From: Monosporascus cannonballus
Taxonomy: Eukaryota; Ascomycota; Sordariomycetes; Xylariales
Length of the DNA stretch: 64,000 nt
NCBI GenBank assembly: GCA_004154925.1
Contig: QJNS01000744.1
Span: 109,883-173,882 of the forward strand
Reading direction: 5' to 3'
Shown: positions 45,875 through 55,852 of the stretch, piece after piece
Position numbering within the stretch: the first letter of the stretch is position 1
Layout of the letters: each line of letters begins with the position of its first letter
Translations under genes and position numbers: made by a program
Notes under the pieces: model-generated
Databases searched by the model: none
What the model was told of the DNA's origin: nothing
What the model saw: the letters and a program-made list of their open reading frames with translations, nothing else

Positions 45875-48082
45875 ATGCCGAAGCCTCGCACGAAACGCCA
45901 GGCTATTCGCGATGAGCGAAAACGCAAGAGGCGCGAGAAAGCCTTCGCTGCTGAGGAGGCAAGCCATGCTGCCAAGAGACAGCGAGTAGAGGAGGAAGGA
46001 GATGCTACTGCGAAAGACCAAGATGCGACATTCGAGGCTGGGTATGAACAACAGGGCCCTGGAGGGGCTCCCCCGGCCGATCGCGAATTCTTTGGCATGC
46101 TGTCCGACGAAGAACAAGAGTATTTCCGTTCGGTGGACGAGCAACTCGACATCGACGACTTCCCGTCGCAGGAGGAGCGACAGCTCTACTTGGCCGGAGT
46201 GTTCACCGAGGCGCAAGGCAAAGAACTCAAACTGTCATGCAGTCAGTCGTGCTCTAGGCTGATGGAGCGCTTGATTCTCATGTCGAATACGCGCCAGAAG
46301 AAGAAGTTATTCGAACAGCTTGCTGGCCACTTCCCCAACCTCATCCAGCACAGGTTTGCGAGTCATTGCTGTGAGACGCTGTTCCTGCAGTCCGCCCCCA
46401 TTGTCACACGAGAACTCGGAGGCGAGCGCGACGATCTACCGGATGACACCGAAGAGAGGCCGTTGCCTTATATGGAGGAGTTGTTCCTTCTGACTCTGGA
46501 CGAATTGGAAGGCCGGTTAGGCTTCCTTCTCACGGACAAATTCGCATCTCACACTCTCCGGGTTCTCCTGATCATCCTCTCAGGCCGGCCTCTGGAACAA
46601 CCGTCTACGAAATCTCTCATACACAGCAAGAAGAAGGAACAGATAACGGCTCCGTGGACGACAAATAGCCAGAGCGAGCTAAGCAGTCAACTTCGCCCAG
46701 TACCCGCCTCATTTACCTTGGCTGCTAAGAAGATCATCGATGACTCGACCAAGGGAATGAGCACTACGGAATTGCGTGTGCTAGCAACTCATCCTACAGG
46801 CAACCCAGTGCTCCAATTGTTCTTGGAGCTGGACATCGCCTTGAGCTCTCAATCCGAGGGCGAGTCGGGAGAGATGACACTACTATGGCGGCTTCTACCA
46901 GGAGCCCCTACCACTTTGAAGGATGCTACCACGGAGGCATCCGACTTCGTTAATAGTATGCTGTATGACGCCATAGGCTCCAGGTTTCTTGAGGTCCTCA
47001 TTACCCACTGTCCGGGTAAGATCTTTAAGGCCCTATGGAAACATGTTTTTGAGGATCGAATACACAGCCTGCTGCGGAACGACATTGCGTCATATCCGGC
47101 CATTCGAGTTCTCAGCCGCCTCAGCAAGGAGGATTTGGTGGATGCCGTGAAGAAGACATTGCCTGAAATTCCGAAGTTGGTATCTTTATCGAGATTCAAC
47201 GTGGTCAAGACCTTATTTGAGCGATGTCAAGCCCGCCAAGCCAGCGCCGAGATCGATACGCTAACCAAGGCACTCACTGATGCGTATGGGTCGGACGCCA
47301 AACCACTGGTCCCGAAGCTCTGCCTTCTAGAATCAGGCGAATGCGAGGAAAAGAAAGAACCGGAGCCCTTTGCGAAGAATCGGCCAGCCCTTGTTTCACA
47401 CGGCTCACATCTGGCTACTGCGTTACTAGCCATACCGGGCTCACCTCGTCGAGCTATACAGATGTCCCTGTCTGCCCTTCCCGAAGAGCTCGTAATACAG
47501 CTTGCAACGGCTTCGGCGCCGACATCACACGTTCTAGTCGACGCCTTATCGACTCCGTCGCGCGACAAGATCTTCCACAAGACACTGGTGGCCGCGCTGA
47601 GACCCCACGCCTTCGAGCTGGCCAAGTCGGAGCATGGCAGCAGGGTCCTGAGCGCTGTCATCGCGACACCGTCCAGAGGTGACGGCATCTCGCTGCCGTT
47701 TCACTTCAAGGAGACCATCATGGAGCAACTGGGCCAGCACGAGCAGGAGCTCCGCGAGTCTTTCGAGGGCCGCCGCGTGTGGCGGAACTGGAAGGGCGAC
47801 CTGTGGAGGAATCGGAGGAGCGAGTGGGTTTCTTGGGCCAAGGAGGTCGATTCGGCGCCTGACCCGGCGGCGGCGACTTCTGGACAGAAGCAGCCTAGGG
47901 GTCAGGAATTTAGTGGACAGCAACCCAGGGGTCGGCAACCTAGGGGACAGCAACAACCTACGGGACAGCCGCCTAGGGGGCATCAGCCTAGGGTGCCTAA
48001 GGGATTTCAGAGCGGGGCAAACTCCATAAAAGTCGGGGACAATGATAGGAAACGCAGAAGGGTCGTTGAAGGGCCAGCGTAG
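45875..48082 (+). CDS. NOP9: Nucleolar pre-rRNA-processing protein Nop9 (Pumilio repeats)
   Basis: Nop9 is a U-shaped Pumilio-repeat protein that binds the 20S pre-rRNA near the Nob1 site and is needed for 18S rRNA maturation. The intronless ORF encodes 735 residues from the ATG at 45875. It begins with the basic nucleolar segment MPKPRTKRQAIRDERKRKRR. The Nop9 block FFGMLSDEEQEYFRSVDEQL follows, then repeats such as CSRLMERLIL, LIQHRFASHCCETLFLQ, LTDKFASHTLRVLL, THPTGNPVLQLFLE, DAIGSRFLEVLI and KSEHGSRVLSAVI. Near the C-terminus is WRNWKGDLWRNRRSEWVSWAKEVD, the characteristic Nop9 end. An atypical tail has five to six PRGQ/PRGHQ-like repeats. All of this fits one essential, conserved single-copy gene. 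Confidence 0.96.
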   Translation: MPKPRTKRQAIRDERKRKRREKAFAAEEASHAAKRQRVEEEGDATAKDQDATFEAGYEQQGPGGAPPADREFFGMLSDEEQEYFRSVDEQLDIDDFPSQEERQLYLAGVFTEAQGKELKLSCSQSCSRLMERLILMSNTRQKKKLFEQLAGHFPNLIQHRFASHCCETLFLQSAPIVTRELGGERDDLPDDTEERPLPYMEELFLLTLDELEGRLGFLLTDKFASHTLRVLLIILSGRPLEQPSTKSLIHSKKKEQITAPWTTNSQSELSSQLRPVPASFTLAAKKIIDDSTKGMSTTELRVLATHPTGNPVLQLFLELDIALSSQSEGESGEMTLLWRLLPGAPTTLKDATTEASDFVNSMLYDAIGSRFLEVLITHCPGKIFKALWKHVFEDRIHSLLRNDIASYPAIRVLSRLSKEDLVDAVKKTLPEIPKLVSLSRFNVVKTLFERCQARQASAEIDTLTKALTDAYGSDAKPLVPKLCLLESGECEEKKEPEPFAKNRPALVSHGSHLATALLAIPGSPRRAIQMSLSALPEELVIQLATASAPTSHVLVDALSTPSRDKIFHKTLVAALRPHAFELAKSEHGSRVLSAVIATPSRGDGISLPFHFKETIMEQLGQHEQELRESFEGRRVWRNWKGDLWRNRRSEWVSWAKEVDSAPDPAAATSGQKQPRGQEFSGQQPRGRQPRGQQQPTGQPPRGHQPRVPKGFQSGANSIKVGDNDRKRRRVVEGPA

Positions 48083-49851
48083 TGAGTAGGATGTAGAAAG
48101 AGATACCATAATAGATCAATGCAGTTTCATTCTTGCACAATTCGTTCTTGCCAAATGGGAATTAACAACAGCAAACTTTTATATAAGCACGCAGATCACA
48201 TCGACTCGAGAATTCTGCAATAAATTCAACATCACCAATACTTCCGACTTTCTCATGCAAACATTGCCAACCTGCTTCTCACTTTGTTGTCGATATCCCT
48301 TTGATATTTTAGAGAAACCTTCTCACTCAAGCATTATCGACATCGTTCTCCTTTCACCATCGAATTTCCAAGCCACCTTCTTAACCAAAACTGTTGAACT
48401 TTTCCTATCGCTAACGTCTTTCTCTTGTTGTCGATGTTCAAGAGAAACTATCGTAGCACACAACGCTGACTTCCTTATTTAATCTTCGAATCTCCAAGAG
48501 AGATCTGCCATCCGCAAAATACGCCGATCTCCTTCACCTCTCCCCATTGATTTCTTTTTACTGTTCGAGAGAAACATCTACACAAACATCGCCAACACTA
48601 ACCCCCCCCTCCCGCCCCCTTCCAAACACCCTCAATATATCTCTCCTATTTAAGACAAAACTTGAAAGTCGAACACCACGTACACCTTTCCCTTCTCACT
48701 ATTTAAAGGATTTTCTCGCGCAACCGAGCCCCTACATGCAGGAGCATGACGTCACCATCTAGCGCATATCGCAAAGGGTCCGACGAAGCTGCCATTGAAG
48801 TTAAACAGCCACTGAGCCCCGAAAGCCTTGACGGACTTACCCTGATAAGGAGGGCAGCGAGCCCCGCAGCATCACCCACGACTCCCTTCACAGGACACTC
48901 CTGACGTTCTGCCGAGAAGACCATCCAGCAACTAGTTGCCGAAGCCATAGGATTCGAAGGCTACTCACCCAACTTAATACGGAGGAGGACCAGGAGTCTA
49001 TAGTAAATACGGCCGAAACAAACCACCAACTCACCGAGACAAATATGAACCACGCTGGTATCTTTCTATTTTTCAACAGGAGCCTTGACACCGAAAATGT
49101 TGTCGACATCCTTCTCTTTTCGCTGTTGAATATCGGAGACGATCCTCTTCAGCCACTATACGCCGGCCCCTTTCTTTAACTATCAACCGACTAGACATCC
49201 TGTTCTTGGGAAGTTTGGCTTCTTGCCTAGAGAGACCCCTTCACCCGGAATACGGTAATCCCCTTCGGCTTCGTCGTCGTTGGTGAAATAATAGCTACAC
49301 CTTCCAGTCTCGAGCTTCTGCAATGGCAGAGACTGCGTTATCGTTGCACAACACTCTTCCACCCTCGGTCAAGTCCCTTGCAACGACTCCCCGTTATCAT
49401 TGAGCGACACCTGATCATTGTTTTCGAAGCTCCTTAACTCCTCCTGTCGGCGTTTCCTTTCACTATTGAGGAGAAAATCTTCTCGTCCGCATTGCCACCA
49501 ACTTCATGCAAACTAAAGTGCCTGCCAATCTTTCGCAAGACGGTCCCAACTTCTTGATAAACCAGCACGGTTATATAAAAGACCGTGTCGACTCTCCACG
49601 TAACGTTTTTGATGCTTTTATCTCTTTACCACCAGCAACGTTATATACTGATCACGTCGAATTTGCGAATTCTTAATACTACCAAGTTATACTCACGTCA
49701 ACCATCCGGATCCCATAACCATATATACCTTGCGCATCTATAGACCTCACGCTCGCTAACAAAGGAGCAAGCTCTCCGCCGTCTCCGCATTTTCACGCAA
49801 TTCTCTTTTCTTCTATTCTCGAAAACAGCTTTGCCCTCTACCAAGGCAAAT
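48083..49851. repeat. Pyrimidine-rich zone with degenerate repeats
   Basis: Diverged copies of a CTTCTCTTTTxxCTGTTxxAxxxxxGAGAAA-like block occur at about 48283, 48414 and 48545 (131 bp apart), with weaker ones near 48685, 49110, 49455 and 49795. Paired words such as GATCACGTCGAATTxxCGAATTCT-like strings recur near 48195 and 49655. Copies are too divergent to align by eye at every position. A coding relic (listed separately) lies within. The last part may also be the leader of the gene at 49852. Confidence 0.45.
48746..49179 (+). pseudogene. Coding relic of unknown family
   Basis: From ATG 48746 a frame reads MTSPSSAYRKGSDEAAIEV and on to TGA at 48902-48904, where CGA would fit, then continues to 49003. 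An overlapping frame is open from about 48840 to TAA 49177-49179 (LTQLNTEEDQESIVNTAETN). Both look coding in composition, which suggests one gene with a frame change near 48840-48900. I recognise no family. It lies inside the repeat zone. Confidence 0.3.
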
Positions 49852-50425
49852 ATGGGCCGCTCAGGATACGACATGTCCGGCACAAGGAAGCCCCCCCAAC
49901 GCCGAGGCCGACAACACCGCCGACTCTTAACGCCGGGAATCGACAAACCGGATCAAGCAGCAGCACCAATGAAAACCAGGGTCGCAGCCACCAGGAACCC
50001 GCTGGCGTAACTGCTAACTATGCAATATACGACGCGGCCGCCGGCCGTGGCGGTCGTGGCGGGCCCCGTCCCGCTCCTGCGCCGCCTGGCCCTGCTCCTG
50101 CTACTGCTCCCACCTTCGCGCCCGGCACGGATCGCGGACGCGGCGTGAGCCACGGCAGCAGTGGTGTGCCTGCTGTCGACGCCTCATTCGTCGGCCCGCG
50201 CATCCCACCCCGGCGGCAACAGGGGGAACGTGCTGCTCCTGCCAAGGCACAGGAGTTTGCGGGTACTGGGGTTGGCGGCAGCGGGGGCGAGGACAAGGTC
50301 GACAGCGACGGTGGCAACCGGGGTGGCAAGTACGTTTATCGCCCCTTCCTCTTTTCCGGTATTTTGGTGACGTGAAATGATACTAATATGGCAATTATAG
50401 GGGCGGTGAGTGTGGCAAACATTGA
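49852..50425 (+). CDS. Pro/Gly/Ala-rich RGG-type low-complexity protein, frame interrupted at a C-run
   Basis: ATG at 49852 (or 49873, MSGTRKPP) enters a run of seven C at about 49889-49895. After it the coding-looking frame shifts by one base: PTPRPTTPPTLNAGNRQTG, then GRGGRGGPRPAPAPPGPAPA, DRGRGVSHGSSG and GGSGGEDKVDSDGGNRGGK to 50329. An intron 50330-50400 (GTACGT, ATACTAAT branch, ATTATAG) leads to the last exon GGECGKH with TGA 50423-50425. RGG/RG repeats are typical of RNA-binding or condensate proteins, but no folded domain is present. One base added to the C-run would restore the frame, so this may be a homopolymer error or a true frameshift; that change was not written out. Type is listed as CDS on the first assumption. 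Confidence 0.45.
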
Positions 50426-51545
50426 GGGCCGCCGTCGCCGCCATGATGCAGGAGTACTTCGGTGACCATCGCATGTGATAGGGGAAGAGTGGGTCGTGGG
50501 TGGTTTGCTAGGCGCATTGGGGGTCAGGAGTTTAGGAGGGATTAAGCGAGTCGTTTATAAGATACCCTTGGTAATTGCAAATTTCATGTATCACGAATAT
50601 TCTTACTACAAAATAAGACAATGGAAGACATGCACGCAAAGGGGTGTGTGGCCTAACTAAATCCACACAGCTGCAAGGCAAAGTCCGTCCAATGCTTAAA
50701 TTCACAGGCGCCCACTCACTAGGTAGCTAGGACTGACGCCCGGGATTCCTGGGCTTTGGATTTTGCGCTTGTTATTTTGTCTTGGTATCTTTTTCTTTCT
50801 TCCTTTTGTCCTACGCTCCCGGTATTCTCAGTAATGAAGGTACATCTCCACCTCCGCTGGGGAGGGACCGGGGGTAGAGAAAGCCATCTTTCAGGACAAT
50901 CGTCAAGCTTGTCATTGTTCATCCCCTAATCATTTTCTGCCAAGGGGGGCGAATGATATCGCCCGTCTCCGTGCCAGGCTCTGCTGGCTCTCGCGAGCCG
51001 TCTGGATTACCGAGTCCTTCCCCATCATCTCTGGGCTTCATAAAACCACTATTTCGTCGGTGTGCCCTGCAGTGTCTAGTAGTGCGTCTAGTAATGCAGG
51101 TGTTGCGTGTCGCGGTTTGTCGAGTACCTTTCGAGTACCCGCGGCCATTCGACCGTTTCATCCCAGTCTCCGCCGGGTGACTATCGTCAAAGTAAGAACT
51201 GTACATTACAATACCGGTAGTTCTAACATGATAGGTAGTTGTGTGAAGTAAAGAAAGCCGCCCCATTCCTCTGTGTCCGTAGGCGCCTTTTGGGACCGAA
51301 AATGCCACTAGTGTGGAAAGAGAACAGATGGAAAAACATGAAATGATATCGCTCTCATGCCTGCAAACCGAAAGATGCGCTGTCGAAACCCTAAGAGGAA
51401 TGAGACATGAGCCGTGGTATCATCGTGAAGTCGAAACGCCATTAAGAGACAAAATTTTTAAGTTCGTGTACACAGTCATTTGGGCGGGAAGGTCGAGAGC
51501 CGCACCGCTGCGGTGACCGGGAGCAGATTGAGGTGCCGAGTCTCA
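50426..51545. other. Intergenic
   Basis: No supported gene. Frames at 50919-51308 and 51313-51725 are short and unlike any protein I know. This is the 3' side of the next, reverse-strand, gene. Confidence 0.4.
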
Positions 51546-52765
51546 TCAGTGCTCGGATCCGAAGTCAACGAAGCTCTCCCAACCATCGCCGCCGCCCCCG
51601 CCGCCCGGAGTGCCCGTCCGGCTGTAGCCACCTGGTGGGATATCGAGACAATCAACCGAAGCCTCCAGGGACGGGAACACTATGGTCTCTCTGATGTTTG
51701 GGGCATCTCCAGTCGCGTCCGGTGACCCATAAGATTCGTCAACATGCTCAAAACCCTTTCCATCTTGCTTCGGCATCCCCCCAGGCAGCTGTGTGAATAT
51801 GGACCATGCGGACGAATTGTAGCCGAGAAACGACATGGCCGTCGGGTCGCTCATGTCGATGTTGGCCATCTGTTTCGCCTCGTTCGGGAGCTCAGAAGTG
51901 AAGATGGACGAAGAAGAAGTCTGCTGTGCCAGCTGGGGATTGAGCTGGAGGCTGGCGAATGCGGATGCGGGAGTCTGATACGGAGTGCTCCTCGACTCCG
52001 GCGTAGTCGACGAACTGGGCGAGAGCGCAGGAGGCGACGAAACCGTGGATTTGCTCGTCGAAGCCACACTGTCTACAATGGATATCCTGGTATCGATACT
52101 GTCGCGATGAGACTGTCTCCTAGGAGCCTGCGGAGGACTGGTGGGGGATGCTTCTGCGGGCGAGCTTGTTCCCCTGCCGGGAAGTGGCGGTGAGAACTGC
52201 CCCGTGTTCACGAAAGGAGCCGTATACATTGACTGGTTGAGTTGCTGCCGCTGATGGCCCTGTGCCGTGGGGAAGGATTCGCTGAAGAGTCTGTTCACTT
52301 CGTTGTACCGCGCCATCGTAGCCATTGCGGCCTGTGTGGTAATGTAGGCATTTACCCTGCTGTTCATGTCCGGGGAGTTCGTCTGCAGGTGTGCCGTGAG
52401 GTACTTGTAGTGCCGAGGCAGGTCGTCCTCTTCCTCTTCGTACATCTCCTCCCGCAGCACGATCTCTTCCGTCACCTTGAGCCCTCGTCCCGTCCGCCTC
52501 CGGTGTATCTCGGACGCCATCCTGGCGGACTGTACTCTCGCTTCTAGGCTCCGGTCTGCACGCCTCGAGGCGGCAATGTATGCGCGCTCTTGGTTCTCCT
52601 CGTGTGATCTCTCCGTCTACAAATAATATTAGATGCCCGTTGAATTCCATTGGGAGGTAACACAACAGTTCACTGGAGTCTTACCTTCTGCACCTTTACA
52701 GGTGGCGCCCTGTCACCGGCAGCCGTAGCTGAAGGCATGGCTGTTCCAAGTGCTCGTTTCGGCAT
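51546..52765 (-). CDS. Conserved-looking fungal protein of unknown function
   Basis: Two exons, 52685-52765 and 51546-52616, with a 68-nt intron in phase 0, encode 383 residues. Exon 1 is MPKRALGTAMPSATAAGDR...KVQK. Exon 2 starts with a charged helix TERSHEENQERAYIAASRR, then RRTGRGLKVTEEIVLREEMYEEE and LPRHYKYLTAHLQTNS, a block that looks ancient because it is ordered, charged and free of low complexity. The rest is Ser/Pro/Gln-rich and likely disordered, ending in a Gly run and FVDFGSEH. The helix resembles a short basic-leucine-like or coiled segment, but no heptad long enough for a bZIP is visible. A nuclear regulatory role is a guess. Both junctions are clean and the start has two candidate in-frame ATGs (52765 and 52738). 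Confidence 0.8.
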
Positions 52766-55462
52766 GGAGGAGACGATAACGAGGATAGAGGTCACAAGAG
52801 GGACTTCGAGAACCGTGTGTCCTCACAAGAGCAATGCTAACGAAACACAATTGGTTGGTAAAAACCACGTGGAATTGTCTACCAGCGGATCCCTCAAGTT
52901 ATCTTAATGTGAACCAGCAACAGACGCTGTTGTGGTCTCCAAGGAGGAGGCGGGCTTAGCCGAGGAAAGTTGGGGAGATTCGAGGGCCGGACCTTGTGTG
53001 ATGCAGGCACGAAGGTTAACAAAGGGCGACTTCTGCGTCCCGGGAGTCTGTTATACTCTTCCTTGTTCGAAGCTGGGCGTATTTAGCTTGGAATGCTGTT
53101 CCCGAAAGGACAGCTCGAACAACCAAGAGCTTGTGAAGCTTCCGGGGCGTTCGTTCCCAAGTATGATAAGGTAACTAAGGATTGGTTTGTTGATATTGGC
53201 AAGCTACCTGTTCGGGTGCAACCTTCCAATATGTGAGGTTGGGAAGGTTGGAGGGCTTTTAATTTGTTTGGTCTCAGATATGGTCCGGATGTGTCCAGAG
53301 ACATTCTCCCCGGGGACATACTGATGGGACAGAAAAACAATATATAATAACTCCCCATGTCGTGAGTCCCGATGATACGACAGATACAAGCTCGGCATGG
53401 GTCGAATTGCGTAGAGATCACACGTTGGAACAACTCCATCCAAGTACTATGGCAATCACTTGTGTTCGATCGGGGCCATCAACAGGGATTCCTTTTACGT
53501 TGCTCGGATGCGGGAGGTACATCCAGGTGGCGATCGATCGCGATGAAAATGCCGGGAACCAATGGACACCGGAGAGTCAGTCCAGAAGCGCAAGGTTTGC
53601 TCCGCTCCAAGCCCCCGAGATAGTCTGCGAAGTAACTCCGAAATAAGTTAAGTGCAGTCCCGTCTTGGTAAAGCCTCAGAGCATCTGCCACAAGCCACTT
53701 TTCATTTACTGTAGGCACGCATGTAGATACTGCCCATGTGTATGTAGACTATCAAGCTTGGCTTGTATGTGTCGGATTATGTGTTTATTGATCAGCAGAA
53801 ACAACTTACTCGAGTGCTGCAAATGCCATTCCCCTTTAAGTTCTTCACTAGGACTAATCATCCCATCGATACTTGCCGTCCCAAGATTACATCAAATGTC
53901 TATCTGTAGTATGTAAGATGTATAATGGCAATGGTAGGCATGCCACGGAATTACCTAACCTCTCTGGAGCATCACATCATATGTTTGTATTCAGAGCAGT
54001 TTTCGCTGAGCCCACAAGGCCTCAACTTTACTGTCCCGTGCCTTGGCATGTGCTGTAGGCAGGTCATGTCAAATATGGGTTACGCGTGCCTGTACTACAG
54101 TATTCTCCTTCCTCGGTGCAGATGCGGACTACGTTCCTCCAGCTTCTACGGCGCCGCTGCATGCTATCCAGTGGATCGGTATTCCCACTTGATCACGACG
54201 GGAGCTCTCGACTTGGTAGATCGCTCAACCAACGGCTGGGCGGCAAAAGAGCTTAATAATGTATAGCGGGCGGCGGTAAGAGATCCCGAATGGCTAGCCC
54301 GTGCCCTGGGCTCCACGCTACCACCGATTCACATAACTCAGCCCGATCAGCGTTGAATCGTCGTTAACTCGGCGTCTCTGTTCGATCGGGCCGCTCCTAT
54401 CCTAAGATCTTAATTTGACCCTGCTCGCGTCGGGATCGCTGCGGGTTTTACCCCCTGTCCCCCAAACTGATAGCTCTGTAACATGGGACACAGCTGTTCT
54501 TGACCAGGAGCGGGATGCATATCACCCCATACGCCTTGGGCGAATAGCACTATAGTAGAGGGTATCGAAAACTTAAAGGAGTTAAACTTTAGAGCTCCTA
54601 AGTCATTTGCTATACTGCAGTATACAAATCGAACTTAAACCGCCCGCATGTGATGTCAAAAGATATAACTACGGCGACATTATTGCGTCCTCCAAAACCT
54701 CGGCATTCGCACTTTAGAAGCTTGTAGCAGTCGGCAAGTGATACTTGTAGGCCTCTCATAGGGGCAGGCTAACACGGATTTATAATCAGGTGTAATAAGG
54801 TTTAGCACAGTTTTAACGCAACGAACTATATGTGTTTTCGCTCGAACTTTAACTCGGGCAGAAGTCACCGGAACAAGGCCTTGGATATAATACAGTTTGC
54901 CGATAGTATCTTCAAACTCACTCAAAAGAGGGGCCTCGCAGCTTAAATCTGATCATAGAGCCCTTATAGCAGCCCAGTTATACTGAGGCCGCTCCTCTAT
55001 TCTAAGTGGAGGGGCACGAACGAAAGACGAGAAGAGCGAGGTGACCAATGCCAATGCTACCATGTGGGGTTCCCTTCATTCCGCTTATTCATCGCGCTTA
55101 TTCGTTTACAATCATTAGACGCCTCTGCTTCGCGGTGTCTCAGGCAAAGAGCCGTGGATGAACCTGGGCATCAACCCAACCAGACTACTTTCACATCTCC
55201 ACCAGCACGTTATTGCACCGCAGCTCCTCTACGACGTAGGGGTGAAAGTACCACCCAAATGATTGCCAACCCCGTTGCTCCCTGAGCCTGCACGCACCTG
55301 AGTGGTTGTTGAAAATGTGGAAGTCAAGCCAAGGAGGCAGCCCAAGCCTATCGTGTTTCCTCCCGTCGCACGGGGGGATGAGGTTCAGAACAAGGATGGC
55401 AGCTTGCGCAGGCCGGAGCAAAACATCCGCCGCGTTGGGGCTGACCCTGCTTGATTTGCCGA

Positions 55463-55490
55463 TCTCACACTTCGTCTCACACTTCGTCTC
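55463..55490. repeat. Short tandem repeat of TCTCACACTTCG
   Basis: Two perfect 12-bp copies plus TCTC, followed by AAGGCAG. Isolated, not part of a longer array. Confidence 0.85.
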
Positions 55491-55825
55491 AAGGCAGAAG
55501 TACTTGGCTCCCTAACAATTTTTGGAGACCCTAGTCGCTCTTTCTGTCCAATCAAACCTCATTTCTTCTCACCATTCGAGGAGCCACCTGTGGCTGGAGC
55601 GCATTCGTAATCTTGGTAATCTCCTTTTCCTGGTTCAAGATGTGCCCGCGGAACTTCCGAAATCCGGCTGGTCATCCCGCATCAAAATGACATACTATGC
55701 ATATTATTTCCGCATATCTCTGGGTGTATTATCGCAAGGCATGCAACAGAAAAGTTTTCCGGCACCAATCAGGTCGGCGGTCCTTGCCGATCTCTCGTGG
55801 ATGGGCATTCGCCGCGCATTCTTGG

Positions 55826-55852
55826 AAATCCCATCTCCTCGAGATGGGATTT
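55826..55852 (+). other. Perfect 12-bp hairpin followed by a T-run
   Basis: AAATCCCATCTC, loop CTC, GAGATGGGATTT, then TTTG. This is the shape of an intrinsic bacterial terminator, which is out of place in a fungal nuclear region. It could also fold in RNA from either strand. No gene ends here. Confidence 0.6.

Noticed and set aside
53362..53646. 94-codon frame with a GCGRYIQVAIDRDE segment
   Set aside because: Not long enough to exclude chance and nothing recognised.
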